From G963677445 sp963678275 (GTDB taxonomy: Bacteria > Bacteroidota > Ignavibacteria > Ignavibacteriales > Melioribacteraceae), in assembly GCA_963678275.1 (NCBI GenBank), contig OY782765.1:1550001-1614000 (forward strand): a stretch of DNA of 64,000 nucleotides, given 5' to 3'. The translations under genes were made by a program, and so were the position numbers. Positions 18,575 through 27,284 of the stretch are shown here, in pieces. Positions within the stretch are counted from its first letter, which is position 1; every line of letters begins with the position of its first letter. The notes beneath the pieces are model-generated. The model was given only the letters and a program-made list of their open reading frames with translations, did not search any database and was not told the DNA's origin.

Positions 18575-18799
18575 TGAATATTTCAGGATATTTTTTTTCT
18601 TTGGATTGATTTCCACCCTTCAGGGACATTACATGGCGTAATAAATCAATAAAAATTCAAGGCGTTCAATAAATGCCGAAATCATATAAACAAAAGTCTC
18701 TGGCGCCTCCCCCGGGAAAAATTAGCAAAATATAACAGGAGCTATCAATGAAGAAAATGATTTCCACTCAAAAAAGTTCATATATCCAGATACAAAAAA

Positions 18800-18872
18800 A
18801 CCTCCCCCATCGGGATGCCTTCGGCACGGGATTTTTGAAATCCCGTGGCATAGCCATCCTATTGGGGGAGGT
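18800..18872 (-). terminator. Long hairpin terminator after the 937-codon T9SS gene
   Basis: A 73-base near-perfect inverted repeat with outer arms ACCTCCCCCA and TTGGGGGAGGT and an inner stem around CGGGATTT/AAATCCCG. On the minus strand it ends in a run of seven T, so it fits a Rho-independent terminator for the leftward gene ending at 18935. The stem is unusually long and its C-rich end resembles the MITE-like elements at 30.3 and 35.9 kb. The rest of the gap 18589-18934 shows no gene. Confidence 0.7.
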
Positions 18873-18934
18873 CAGGCAAAAATTTCATTTTGCAAAGTGA
18901 CTGAATCACATCACTATACAAGGCTTTTTAGGAA

Positions 18935-21748
18935 CTATTTTAAAAGAATCATTTTCCTGCTCTTTTCAAATCCTTCCGAGGGTACAGAAAGGGTATAAAT
19001 ATATGTGCCGCTGGCGAGTCCGCGGGCGTCAAAAATAACGGAATATTCACCCGGCTCATATTTCCCTTCCATAAGGGCGCTTATTTTCCGGCCATTAATG
19101 TCAAAAACCTCAAGCGAAATATCACAATTGCATGGTATCGCGAACCGGATAAATGTCTCGGGATTAAAAGGATTTGGATAATTGGGAAGAAGAGAGAACT
19201 GTTCAGGCAACGCGGATTCGACTGTAATTTCAGAAACTATTTTTTTTGTTCCATCCAGATCAACCTGAATAAGCCTGTACCGGATAATATCTCCGCCGCC
19301 CGGATTCAAATCAGTGAAGGTATAATTTCTTGGTTCCGAAGAGCTCGGTGAGCCATCGACAAAAGTTATCCGCTCAAATTCTTCCTGATCTGAACTCCGG
19401 TATATTTCAAATCCCAGGTTGTTATTTTCAGTCGCGGTTTTCCATTCCAGTATTACTGACCCGTTATTCACAGCGCCCCTGAAATAGACAAGCTCAACAG
19501 GTATAACAGCATTGTTCAGGTCAGTTTCAAAAATTGATCTGCCGTGAGTCCCGATTCTCAGCAGCCGTTTTCCATTAATATAGAGGTAACTGAAATCCAT
19601 CGCGGGCACAACAGGCATACCTGTTCCGGCTCTGCTCCAGTTTTCTCCATGGTCAATAGTCCGGTAAACTCCAAAATCATTGGCGATATAAAGAACATCT
19701 GTGTTCAATGGATCAATGAAAAGATCGTTGTGTGGAATATCGGGCAGATTGCCTGAGATATCTTCCCAGGAGGTTCCAAAATCTGAAGAATAATATAATT
19801 TACCGGAACCAAATCCTGTCCTGACAACATATAAATCTTCATTAACCGGAGAACAGACCACACGCGAAACTCCTCTTTTCACCCCGGGAAGATTCTGATC
19901 AACTGCCCGCCAGTTAATTCCACCATCCTGCGATACCTTTATGTCCGGATCATCAGAGTACCTGTTAGCGGAAAGGATCATAACATTATCATTCGTACTA
20001 CAAATATCCATTGTATGGATGGCTGATGATGACTGGCTTCCCGATAGAGCCTCCCAGGTGTTTCCCCTGTCGGTTGATTTCCAGGGTCTGTCACTTGCTG
20101 TATAAATTACAGCGCTCTGTGTGGGATGCATAAAAAATGGAGCGGTCCATGCTTTGGGCTGACTTCCCCAGTCAGGTGTAATTGATGAAAATGACCCATA
20201 TCCGCCACCGGTTGTGCTTCTTTTAATAGCTCCGTTCTGAGTTGCCATATAAACATTTCTTGATACTCTCGGGTCAATAAAACATTCCATCCCGTCTCCG
20301 GTTGTCACGAGATAATATACTGAGGCTCCCCCGTCATCTGTGCGGAAATTTCCGTTATCCTGGGCGCCCCCTATAATAACATTCTCGTCATTCCGGTCTG
20401 ACGCGATTCTGTAAAATTGGATGGTTCTTAAACCTGCATTGATATCAATCCAGTTGGCGCCGCCATCAGTGCTTTTATAGATACCCCCGTCGCATCCGAC
20501 ATACCGGTAATCAGGATTAGACCGCGAAAAACGCATGATATGAAAATCGACATGCATAGCCTGATCCCAGTAACCTCCCCCGACATAATCAAAATTTGTT
20601 CCGTCAGTTGTTCGAAGAAGTTCATTATGACCGATATAAACTTCCCGCGAACTCTCGGGATTTACACCGATCAGCAAATCATACCAACCCTGGCTCGAAT
20701 AAATGAGGTCGGTTACCGAGCTCCAGTTTTCTCCGTCATCATTCGATTTATAGAGCTGAATATTATGGTCTGTATAATAAACAAGCAGGTAAAGAACCTG
20801 GGTATCGCCCGCGGTGGCTATCTGCATTCTTCCAATGCCGCCCTGGTTGGAAATTCCGTCATTGCTTATTGTCCAGGTATCCCCCCCATCGGTGGAAATA
20901 TGAAAATCTTTATCCGCCACCGCATATATTCTATCCGAAATATATGGGTCCGGCAGCACATCAAAGCCATCGTTAAGATTTAATACCTGACGCCAGGTTA
21001 TACCATAATCATTACTTTTCCAGACACCTTCATTTCCGGGATTGGTGAAAAAGCGGTATCCGCTTCCGAGAGTGGCAAAAACTTCAGAGTTATCGAACGG
21101 ATTAACCGCGATATTTCCAAAATGTGTTCTGTCTCCGAATCCGCTTGTAATGTGGGTCCATGTATCTCCTCCATCAGTGGATTTGAACATGCCTCTTCCA
21201 TCGAAAGTTACCGAATTAAAGTTATACATTGTCTCACCTGTGCCGGCATAAACATTTTCCGGATTCACCGGATCAATGGCAATGGAACCAAAACTCAGGG
21301 CTTCCATTCCGGCGCCGATATCAAGCCAGTCCTGGCCTCCGTTCGTGCTTTTCCATATCCCTCCGCAGGCTGCTCCGACGTAAACTATCTCAGGATCGGT
21401 CGGGTGAACGGCTATCGCTCTTACCCTGCCGCTGACTACTCCCCACTGTGAAGGCCAGGTGGAGTTAATTCCGTGAGGTCCTTTTTTCTCCCAGATTATT
21501 CCATCCCTGCTTCCCTGACTTCTTGATTGTAGTTCAGACTCAACAACTTCATCTTTTAAAGTCATAAAATGATCATAAGGAAGTGAATCGGTTCCTGTCA
21601 GACGGGGTCGGTAAAAGTCCTCAAATCTTTTATACTGTTTGGTTATTTTGATGTCATTATCTATGACATTCCAGAAAGGGTCCGTCTGCGCGAATAACTG
21701 AGCAGACATAATTATAATGCTAAATATTAATAAGTATCTTTTTTTCAT
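18935..21748 (-). CDS. Large T9SS-secreted BNR/sortilin-type propeller protein
   Basis: A 937-residue protein with a signal peptide (MKKRYLLIFSIIIMSAQLFA). Residues ~75-740 are a long series of BNR/Asp-box blades: GIWKSTNGGQDWLDI, GMFKSTDGGDTWTHI, GVWKSNDYGITWRQV, GIYKSTDGGANWIDI, VYRTIDHGENWSRAG. This is the layout of VPS10/sortilin-like and glycoside-hydrolase-like exo-propellers. A fibronectin-like segment (~755-855, WKTATENNNLGFEIYRSSD) follows, then a T9SS sorting domain (LLPNYPNPFNPETFIRF, ending KSRKMILLK). No sialidase catalytic set (Arg triad, Tyr/Glu) was recognised, so an enzyme function is not claimed; binding to polysaccharide or protein is plausible. A strong hairpin terminator lies just downstream. 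Confidence 0.85.
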   Translation of the reverse strand: MKKRYLLIFSIIIMSAQLFAQTDPFWNVIDNDIKITKQYKRFEDFYRPRLTGTDSLPYDHFMTLKDEVVESELQSRSQGSRDGIIWEKKGPHGINSTWPSQWGVVSGRVRAIAVHPTDPEIVYVGAACGGIWKSTNGGQDWLDIGAGMEALSFGSIAIDPVNPENVYAGTGETMYNFNSVTFDGRGMFKSTDGGDTWTHITSGFGDRTHFGNIAVNPFDNSEVFATLGSGYRFFTNPGNEGVWKSNDYGITWRQVLNLNDGFDVLPDPYISDRIYAVADKDFHISTDGGDTWTISNDGISNQGGIGRMQIATAGDTQVLYLLVYYTDHNIQLYKSNDDGENWSSVTDLIYSSQGWYDLLIGVNPESSREVYIGHNELLRTTDGTNFDYVGGGYWDQAMHVDFHIMRFSRSNPDYRYVGCDGGIYKSTDGGANWIDINAGLRTIQFYRIASDRNDENVIIGGAQDNGNFRTDDGGASVYYLVTTGDGMECFIDPRVSRNVYMATQNGAIKRSTTGGGYGSFSSITPDWGSQPKAWTAPFFMHPTQSAVIYTASDRPWKSTDRGNTWEALSGSQSSSAIHTMDICSTNDNVMILSANRYSDDPDIKVSQDGGINWRAVDQNLPGVKRGVSRVVCSPVNEDLYVVRTGFGSGKLYYSSDFGTSWEDISGNLPDIPHNDLFIDPLNTDVLYIANDFGVYRTIDHGENWSRAGTGMPVVPAMDFSYLYINGKRLLRIGTHGRSIFETDLNNAVIPVELVYFRGAVNNGSVILEWKTATENNNLGFEIYRSSDQEEFERITFVDGSPSSSEPRNYTFTDLNPGGGDIIRYRLIQVDLDGTKKIVSEITVESALPEQFSLLPNYPNPFNPETFIRFAIPCNCDISLEVFDINGRKISALMEGKYEPGEYSVIFDARGLASGTYIYTLSVPSEGFEKSRKMILLK

Positions 21749-21862
21749 CCTTTAAGCTCTTGATTTTAATTGAACTGATTAAACTAAAATAATGATTTTA
21801 TCTTTACAAGAACAAGAATAAAAAAAAGAATTGTATTTTTTGCGGATCAGGCAGGAGAAAAT

Positions 21863-21886
21863 GGGGCCGGAGTTAACTCCGGCCCC
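21863..21886 (-). terminator. Perfect GC-rich hairpin after the LKR-like gene
   Basis: A 24-base perfect palindrome with arm GGGGCCGGAGTT, immediately downstream of the leftward gene ending at 21893. On the minus strand it is followed by ATTTTC, a short U-rich tail. It fits a terminator. Confidence 0.7.
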
Positions 21887-21892
21887 ACAATA

Positions 21893-23203
21893 TTATTTAA
21901 TGAATTTTTCTATATACTTGTAATCCGGGGTCAGTTCCCCTTTATATAAAATAACAGCTCTTTTGATTTCCGGAGGAAGTTTACATTCATCGAATGGAAC
22001 GGTATCATCAAGTTTTACAATGGATGGCACAAAAGGTGAAAACGCGTCGCTGAATTCAACCGAAGAATCGCGCGGCAATTCAGTCGGGAGATTATCGATA
22101 GTTATATCAACAATTCCTTCTCCTTCAAATCCATCGGTGAAATTATCAGTCAGAGGATTATAGATAAATCCGGGGACATCCGGCATAGTCGCTTTATAAG
22201 TAAACTCTACAGTACCGTTTATATCGCAGGTAATATCACCTACAAGGCCCAGTTTTATCTTATCATAATTTTCTTTCAGATATTTTTTTGAGAGGAACAC
22301 GGGATATTTTTCAGTCCAGTAAATAGCGTTTATTAAAACATCCATTCTTTCAAGAAAGGGTTCAAATTTCGATTTGTATCTTTCAGGATGGTTATAATAT
22401 TCCTGAAGCTCAAAATCCTTACCACTTTCAATATTTTCCACCATATCTTTCTCTTTGAAGACCACTTTAAGAATACCCGCGGGCAATTCTTTTACTGATA
22501 AAAGCTCATCTGGTGAAATTTCGGTATAAGGCAGTATATCGAATATTTCCTGCGCTCCGCGGGAAACATTGCCATAACCGGCAAAACCAATCACCAGAGG
22601 ATCGAGCTCTTTATTCAGACCTTCCGATTTTATCTCTTCGGCAATTTCCGCGATATGTTTTTTGGCCTCATCCACATCCCTATATTGATACGCCTGTTTT
22701 ATTTTGAGAAACGGGGTTTCAATCCCTTTTGATTTATATCTTTGGCCCATACCGTATAGAGCTTCAATCATGCCCGCGAGACCGGCGAAACGTCCGAAAA
22801 ATACAAGCCGCCTTCCCTTTTCATCCGCGATACATTCGTAGTCGATAAGTGTGCATTTTAATTCCATCAGACGCTTTAACAAAGGCATGTTATATTCCTG
22901 ACCTTTGATTGTATGACTGAAAAACACATAATTTTTTTCAGGCTGAAGCAGATTGACAGGTATCTCCTTTACGGCTACTACAGTTTTACATTCGCTTAAA
23001 TCGGAACTCAGTTCGGCTCCGGCATTCCTGTATTCATCATCGGTGAAAGCTCTTCTTTCGAAAGGTTCAACAACAGCGTGAATATTTTCTTCTTTTATAA
23101 TTTTTTCGAGGTGGGAAGGTATTACGGGAACTCTTCGTTCCCAAATGTTTTTATCTTCTTTTCTTATTCCAAGTGTTCGGTCGCTCAATAGTGCATCCTC
23201 CAT
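21893..23203 (-). CDS. Lysine-ketoglutarate reductase/saccharopine dehydrogenase-like protein (AlaDH/PNT N-terminal fold)
   Basis: A 436-residue protein starting with the AlaDH/PNT-type sequence GIRKEDKNIWERRVPVIPSHLEKII and a later HTIKGQEYNMPLL segment. These resemble the lysine-ketoglutarate reductase half of the eukaryotic bifunctional aminoadipic semialdehyde synthase. A Rossmann-like stretch VIGFAGYGNVSRGAQEIFDIL follows near residue 204. The saccharopine dehydrogenase half is absent. The likely reaction is reductive condensation of lysine with 2-oxoglutarate or a related NAD(P)-dependent step; the substrate is not certain. Start choice: GGAGG lies inside codons 2-3 of the ATG at 23203 and is spaced 8 bases before a TTG at 23188, so initiation at TTG (LSDRTLGIRKE) is a real alternative. 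Confidence 0.75.
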   Translation of the reverse strand: MEDALLSDRTLGIRKEDKNIWERRVPVIPSHLEKIIKEENIHAVVEPFERRAFTDDEYRNAGAELSSDLSECKTVVAVKEIPVNLLQPEKNYVFFSHTIKGQEYNMPLLKRLMELKCTLIDYECIADEKGRRLVFFGRFAGLAGMIEALYGMGQRYKSKGIETPFLKIKQAYQYRDVDEAKKHIAEIAEEIKSEGLNKELDPLVIGFAGYGNVSRGAQEIFDILPYTEISPDELLSVKELPAGILKVVFKEKDMVENIESGKDFELQEYYNHPERYKSKFEPFLERMDVLINAIYWTEKYPVFLSKKYLKENYDKIKLGLVGDITCDINGTVEFTYKATMPDVPGFIYNPLTDNFTDGFEGEGIVDITIDNLPTELPRDSSVEFSDAFSPFVPSIVKLDDTVPFDECKLPPEIKRAVILYKGELTPDYKYIEKFIK

Positions 23204-23323
23204 ACTAAGGTAATATTAACATTAATTTAACATAAAATAAGCCCTGTATATTTATGGAAATTGCGCCTTAAATTCAATTGCCGGTCATAAGAATAAGTTT
23301 GATTTTTAACAGATTGTTTAAAA

Positions 23324-23360
23324 TAAAAAAGCCGGCCATGAAATTAACACGACCGGCCGG
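23324..23360 (-). terminator. Rho-independent terminator of dnaK
   Basis: An inverted repeat of GCCGGCC and GGCCGG arms around an AT-rich loop. On the minus strand it is followed by CTTTTTTATTT, 20 bases beyond the dnaK stop. Confidence 0.75.
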
Positions 23361-23379
23361 GACTATTTAGTCAAATTAC

Positions 23380-25341
23380 TTATTTATCATCGTCGACCAC
23401 TTCATAGGAAGCGTCTTCAACTTCTTTATCATCCTTTTTATCGGAAGATTTCGCATTCTGATTTGTCTGACCCTGTTTACTCTGTTGAGAATCCGGGCCC
23501 GGCTGGTCCGGTCCGGGCTGCCCCTGACCAGGCTGAGGGCCTGCCTGCTGATAAATATTCTGTGAAATTTCGCTCCAGGTTTTTGTCAGGCTTTCAGTTG
23601 CCGCCTTAATCTTATCGGTATCATTGGTTTTTAAGGCATCTTCAACCTTCTGAATTTCAGATTCAAGCTTATTTTTAGCGTCCGCGGGAAGTTTGTCTTT
23701 CAGTTCCTCAATCTGTTTTTTTGTCTGAAAGACCAGGTTATCGGCCTGATTCCTAACTTCGACCTGTTCCTTTTTCTTTTTATCTTCAGCCGCGTGTTCC
23801 TTAGCTGTGCTTTTCATCTTGTCAATTTCTTCCTGAGAAAGACCTGAGGATGAAGTAATTCTGATGCTCTGCTCTTTGCCTGTAGCTTTATCTTTTGCTG
23901 CCACATGCAGAATACCGTTGGCGTCTATATCGAATGTTACCTCAACCTGCGGCACTCCTCTTGGCGCCGGGGGAATTCCATCGAGATGAAATCTTCCCAG
24001 GGTGCGGTTATCAGCGGCCATCGGTCTTTCACCCTGAAGCACATGTATTTCAACCGATGGCTGGTTGTCGGCCGCCGTTGAAAATACTTCACTTTTCTTT
24101 GTCGGGATAGTTGTGTTTGACTCAATCAGTTTTGTCATCACATTACCGAGAGTTTCAATTCCGAGTGACAAGGGAGTAACATCGAGAAGAAGCACATCTT
24201 TAACATCCCCGGCGAGAACGCCACCCTGAATAGCGGCGCCGATGGCAACAACTTCGTCCGGATTTACACCCTTATGAGGTTCTTTACCAAATATCTCTTT
24301 TACCACTTCCTGAACTTTCGGAACACGTGTTGAACCGCCGACAAGAATAACTTCATCAATCTGCGACGCTGAAAAACCGGCGTCTTCCAGAGCGTTGAAA
24401 CAGGGTGTTTTAGCTCTCTCGATCAGATCATCAATGAGCTGCTCAAATTTAGCGCGTGTAACAGAAATATTCAGGTGTTTCGGGCCATCCTGTGTAGCGG
24501 TTACAAATGGCAGATTCACATCTGTCTGCATTGAGGATGATAATTCAATCTTAGCTTTTTCAGCAGCTTCTTTGAGTCTCTGAAGAGCCATCGGATCTTT
24601 CCTGAGATCAATGCCTTCTTCTTTATTAAATTCATCTGCGAGGAAATCAATCAGTCTCTGGTCAAAATCATCGCCGCCGAGATGAGTGTCGCCATTAGTC
24701 GATTTCACTTCAAACACACCATCGCCGAGCTGCAGAATGGATATATCAAATGTCCCGCCGCCAAAGTCAAATACAGCCACCACATGGTCGCTTGTTTTTT
24801 TGTCGAGGCCATAAGCGAGAGCTGCCGCGGTGGGCTCATTGATGATTCTTTTTACCGTAAGTCCTGCAATTTCGCCCGCGTCTTTTGTTGCCTGGCGCTG
24901 GGAATCATTAAAATAAGCGGGAACAGTAATCACAGCTTCTGTAACTTCCTGTCCGAGGTAATCTTCGGCGGTTTTTTTCATTTTCTGCAAAACCATGGCG
25001 CTTATTTCGGGAGGTGAATATAATCTGCCGTCAATACTCACTCTCGCGGAATCATTATCACCTGCCTGAATTTCATAAGGAACTTCATTTATTTCGGTGG
25101 AAACTTCAGCTTTCCTCCGTCCCATAAATCTTTTTATAGAAAATATAGTGTTCTTCGGATTTGTAACAGCCTGTCTTTTTGCCGGCTGACCAATAAGACG
25201 GTCCCCGTTTTTCGCAAAACCAACTACTGAAGGGGTAGTTCTGCCACCCTCGGAGTTTGGTATTACAACAGGTTCATTTCCCTCCATTACCGCGACACAT
25301 GAGTTAGTCGTACCCAAGTCAATTCCAATTATCTTTCCCAT
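23380..25341 (-). CDS. dnaK: Hsp70 chaperone DnaK
   Basis: A 653-residue cytosolic Hsp70 that binds exposed hydrophobic peptides in an ATP cycle with DnaJ and GrpE. The N-terminus IGIDLGTTNSCVAVMEG is the phosphate-1 motif, VFDFGGGTFDISIL and VILVGGSTRVPKVQ are the phosphate-2 and adenosine motifs, and LLLDVTPLSLGIET begins the substrate domain. The lid runs to a Gln/Pro/Gly-rich tail and ends DASYEVVDDDK. The gene stands alone without dnaJ or grpE and is divergent from birA. No CIRCE operator (TTAGCACTC-N9-GAGTGCTAA) is seen in the 230-base upstream gap. A weak TGTCAT...ATGACA inverted repeat lies at about 25475-25499; its role is unknown. Confidence 0.98.
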   Translation of the reverse strand: MGKIIGIDLGTTNSCVAVMEGNEPVVIPNSEGGRTTPSVVGFAKNGDRLIGQPAKRQAVTNPKNTIFSIKRFMGRRKAEVSTEINEVPYEIQAGDNDSARVSIDGRLYSPPEISAMVLQKMKKTAEDYLGQEVTEAVITVPAYFNDSQRQATKDAGEIAGLTVKRIINEPTAAALAYGLDKKTSDHVVAVFDFGGGTFDISILQLGDGVFEVKSTNGDTHLGGDDFDQRLIDFLADEFNKEEGIDLRKDPMALQRLKEAAEKAKIELSSSMQTDVNLPFVTATQDGPKHLNISVTRAKFEQLIDDLIERAKTPCFNALEDAGFSASQIDEVILVGGSTRVPKVQEVVKEIFGKEPHKGVNPDEVVAIGAAIQGGVLAGDVKDVLLLDVTPLSLGIETLGNVMTKLIESNTTIPTKKSEVFSTAADNQPSVEIHVLQGERPMAADNRTLGRFHLDGIPPAPRGVPQVEVTFDIDANGILHVAAKDKATGKEQSIRITSSSGLSQEEIDKMKSTAKEHAAEDKKKKEQVEVRNQADNLVFQTKKQIEELKDKLPADAKNKLESEIQKVEDALKTNDTDKIKAATESLTKTWSEISQNIYQQAGPQPGQGQPGPDQPGPDSQQSKQGQTNQNAKSSDKKDDKEVEDASYEVVDDDK

Positions 25342-25571
25342 AATTTTCTCCTGTATTTCATATTCATAAACATTAAAACATTTGCCTTACATATAACAAT
25401 AAATATGCCAGGTCGTAAACTGTTAAAAAATAATAATTTACAGGAATTACCCCCTTTCACTATATATGCCATTATGTCATTTTATACGCCTATATGACAA
25501 TTATATTGTAATTTGAGCGCCTGTAAGACATATTTGCATAAATTAATTAAATTTTATGGGGAGAAAACCCG

Positions 25572-26342
25572 GTGTTTAATATAGAAGACTTTAATATAAA
25601 GCTCGATACTGAAGAAATTGGCAGAAATTTTGTTTATTGCGCTGAAATTAACTCAACAAACAGCTTTTTACTCGAAGATGAAGAATTCAAAAAAAACGGC
25701 ACTGTCATTTTGGCAGAATACCAGACAAATGGACGCGGCAGGTTAACCAGGGAATGGCAGAGCGCTAAAGACCTAAACCTTACGTTTTCCATTTTACTAA
25801 ATAAAGGTTTTGAATCTGTAAATCCCAACATTATAAATCTAACAGCTTCCCTCGCTGTGGCAATGAGCATTGAAAATCTTTACCAGCTTCCTGTAGAATT
25901 AAAATGGCCGAATGACGTTCTGGTAAATTCTAAAAAAATAGCGGGCATTCTGCTTGAATCAACATCGAAGGGAAGCAAACTTGATAAAATTGTTATAGGT
26001 TTCGGAATTAATGTCAACCAGACCAGCTTCACCGGTAAATTTATTATTCCCCCCACATCGGTCAGAAATGAGTTTCATTCTGTCGCGAGCAGGGAAAGAA
26101 CACTCAGCGAAATGCTGAATAATTTTGAGGAGCTTCTGGAAGTATGCAAAGCTCATCCCTGGAAAATTCTGGAGGACTGGAAAAACCGCTGCAAAATGCT
26201 GGGTGAAAAAATTAAAGTTGACGCGGGAGAAGGAAAAACAAAATTTGGCAAGTTCAAAGATATCGACGACAGCGGGTTTATGATACTTGAAGTTTCCGGA
26301 CGGGACGAAAAAATTCACTTTGGAGATGTGAGCATCCGATGA
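25572..26342 (+). CDS. birA: Biotin--[acetyl-CoA-carboxylase] ligase
   Basis: A 256-residue biotin protein ligase that activates biotin to biotinyl-AMP and attaches it to carboxylase BCCP domains. Family motifs are present: the biotin/ATP loop NGRGRLTREWQSAKDLN, ELKWPNDVLVNSKKIAGILLES and IGFGINVNQ. The N-terminal helix-turn-helix of the bifunctional E. coli-type repressor is missing, so it is a catalytic-only (class I) enzyme. Translation probably starts at GTG 25572 behind a GGGGAGA ribosome-binding site; the only upstream ATG (25555) is in a frame that stops at once. The stop overlaps the coaX start in an ATGA, giving translational coupling of two cofactor genes. Confidence 0.95.
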   Translation: MFNIEDFNIKLDTEEIGRNFVYCAEINSTNSFLLEDEEFKKNGTVILAEYQTNGRGRLTREWQSAKDLNLTFSILLNKGFESVNPNIINLTASLAVAMSIENLYQLPVELKWPNDVLVNSKKIAGILLESTSKGSKLDKIVIGFGINVNQTSFTGKFIIPPTSVRNEFHSVASRERTLSEMLNNFEELLEVCKAHPWKILEDWKNRCKMLGEKIKVDAGEGKTKFGKFKDIDDSGFMILEVSGRDEKIHFGDVSIR

Positions 26343-27100
26343 ACACTCTCGTTTGCGACATAGGCAATTCAGTCATAAAAGCAGGAATTTATCAGCGAAA
26401 TATTTTCACAAAAAAATTCCTCCTGAAAGGTAATAATCCCGATCTCAATTTTCTGGATGATTACCCGATCAGTTATGCGGCTGTATCATCGGTTGTTCCC
26501 GATAAAACAGAAGAGCTAAAACAAAAAATAGAAAGAAAAACCGGCGTTGTACCTTTCTTAATTGATCATACCAGCAAGTTTAATTTAAAAATAAACTATC
26601 GCACTCCCGAGACGGTGGGAATTGACCGGATATGCAGCGCGGAAGGCGCCCTCGATATTTATCTTGAAGAAAATACCGAGACTCTTTATAACGAGGGAAC
26701 AGGTATTATTAGCATTGATTTTGGAACAGCCATAACATTAAATTTCATTCATTATAACAAAATTTTTGAAGGGGGCATTATTGCTCCCGGTCTGCACATG
26801 ATGGCGTCTGCTCTTAATGAAAAAACCGCTCAGTTGCCGCTTGTATCAGCCTCCGATTTTGAGGGAATTATAGGTAAGAGCACACCTTCATCGATTGCCG
26901 CGGGAATATTCAACGCCGCGTCCGGTATGCTGGAAAAAACAATAAAAGGATTAATTAACCGTTATAGCCTTAATGAACTGCATATATTTACCACCGGCGG
27001 CGGATACGATTATATCAAAAATTATCTCGATTTTGAGCACTCTTTCGTCGATGAACTTGTTTTAAGAGGCATAAACGCGATTTATAATATTAACAGGTAA
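26339..27100 (+). CDS. coaX: Type III pantothenate kinase
   Basis: A 253-residue CoaX, which phosphorylates pantothenate in the first step of coenzyme A synthesis. Visible motifs are the phosphate-binding start CDIGNSVIKAGIY (catalytic-type Asp6), ETVGIDRICSAEGA, SIDFGTAITLNFI and GGIIAPGLHMMASALNEKTAQLP. It overlaps birA by 4 nt. Type III kinases are not feedback-inhibited by CoA in the characterised members, and the birA-coaX pairing is common in bacteria. Confidence 0.96.
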   Translation: MNTLVCDIGNSVIKAGIYQRNIFTKKFLLKGNNPDLNFLDDYPISYAAVSSVVPDKTEELKQKIERKTGVVPFLIDHTSKFNLKINYRTPETVGIDRICSAEGALDIYLEENTETLYNEGTGIISIDFGTAITLNFIHYNKIFEGGIIAPGLHMMASALNEKTAQLPLVSASDFEGIIGKSTPSSIAAGIFNAASGMLEKTIKGLINRYSLNELHIFTTGGGYDYIKNYLDFEHSFVDELVLRGINAIYNINR

Positions 27101-27284
27101 AGCCAATAACCTTAAGCGAATATATCAGAAACTCCTTTGTTTCCGTACTCGTTATCGTACTCGTCATTCGTACTCGTTTTATAAAGGATAAATCGCTTGA
27201 CAAATACAACAGCATAAGTTGGTTGTAGTTTTATACTGTTAACAAACTTCCCGCAAAAATGTTAAAAATTGGTAGGTATCAGTC

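Larger units (their letters stand above)
10807..18588 (-). repeat. Six-unit tandem gene array, 1304-bp period, mosaic copies
   Basis: Six paralogous genes start at 11997, 13301, 14605, 15909, 17213 and 18517, each exactly 1304 bases apart, with nearly identical intergenic spacers. Long stretches are near-identical between copies (for example the coding block ending VSAPDDSTLIVQKG) while the 5' and middle blocks switch among two and three variants respectively. From left to right the 5' type runs A,B,A,B,A,B and the middle type 1,2,2,1,3,1. The pattern indicates tandem duplication followed by recombination or gene conversion between copies. Confidence 0.95.

Noticed and set aside
10807..18588. 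Possible diversity-generating retroelement behind the variable modules
   Set aside because: No reverse transcriptase or template repeat is seen; variation is in whole blocks rather than adenine-directed substitutions.
18935..21748. Sialidase annotation for the BNR-repeat protein
   Set aside because: Asp-box blades are present but the catalytic residue set of sialidases was not recognised; called as a propeller protein only.
25342..25571. CIRCE or similar heat-shock operator before dnaK
   Set aside because: The consensus is absent; only a weak TGTCAT/ATGACA inverted repeat is present.
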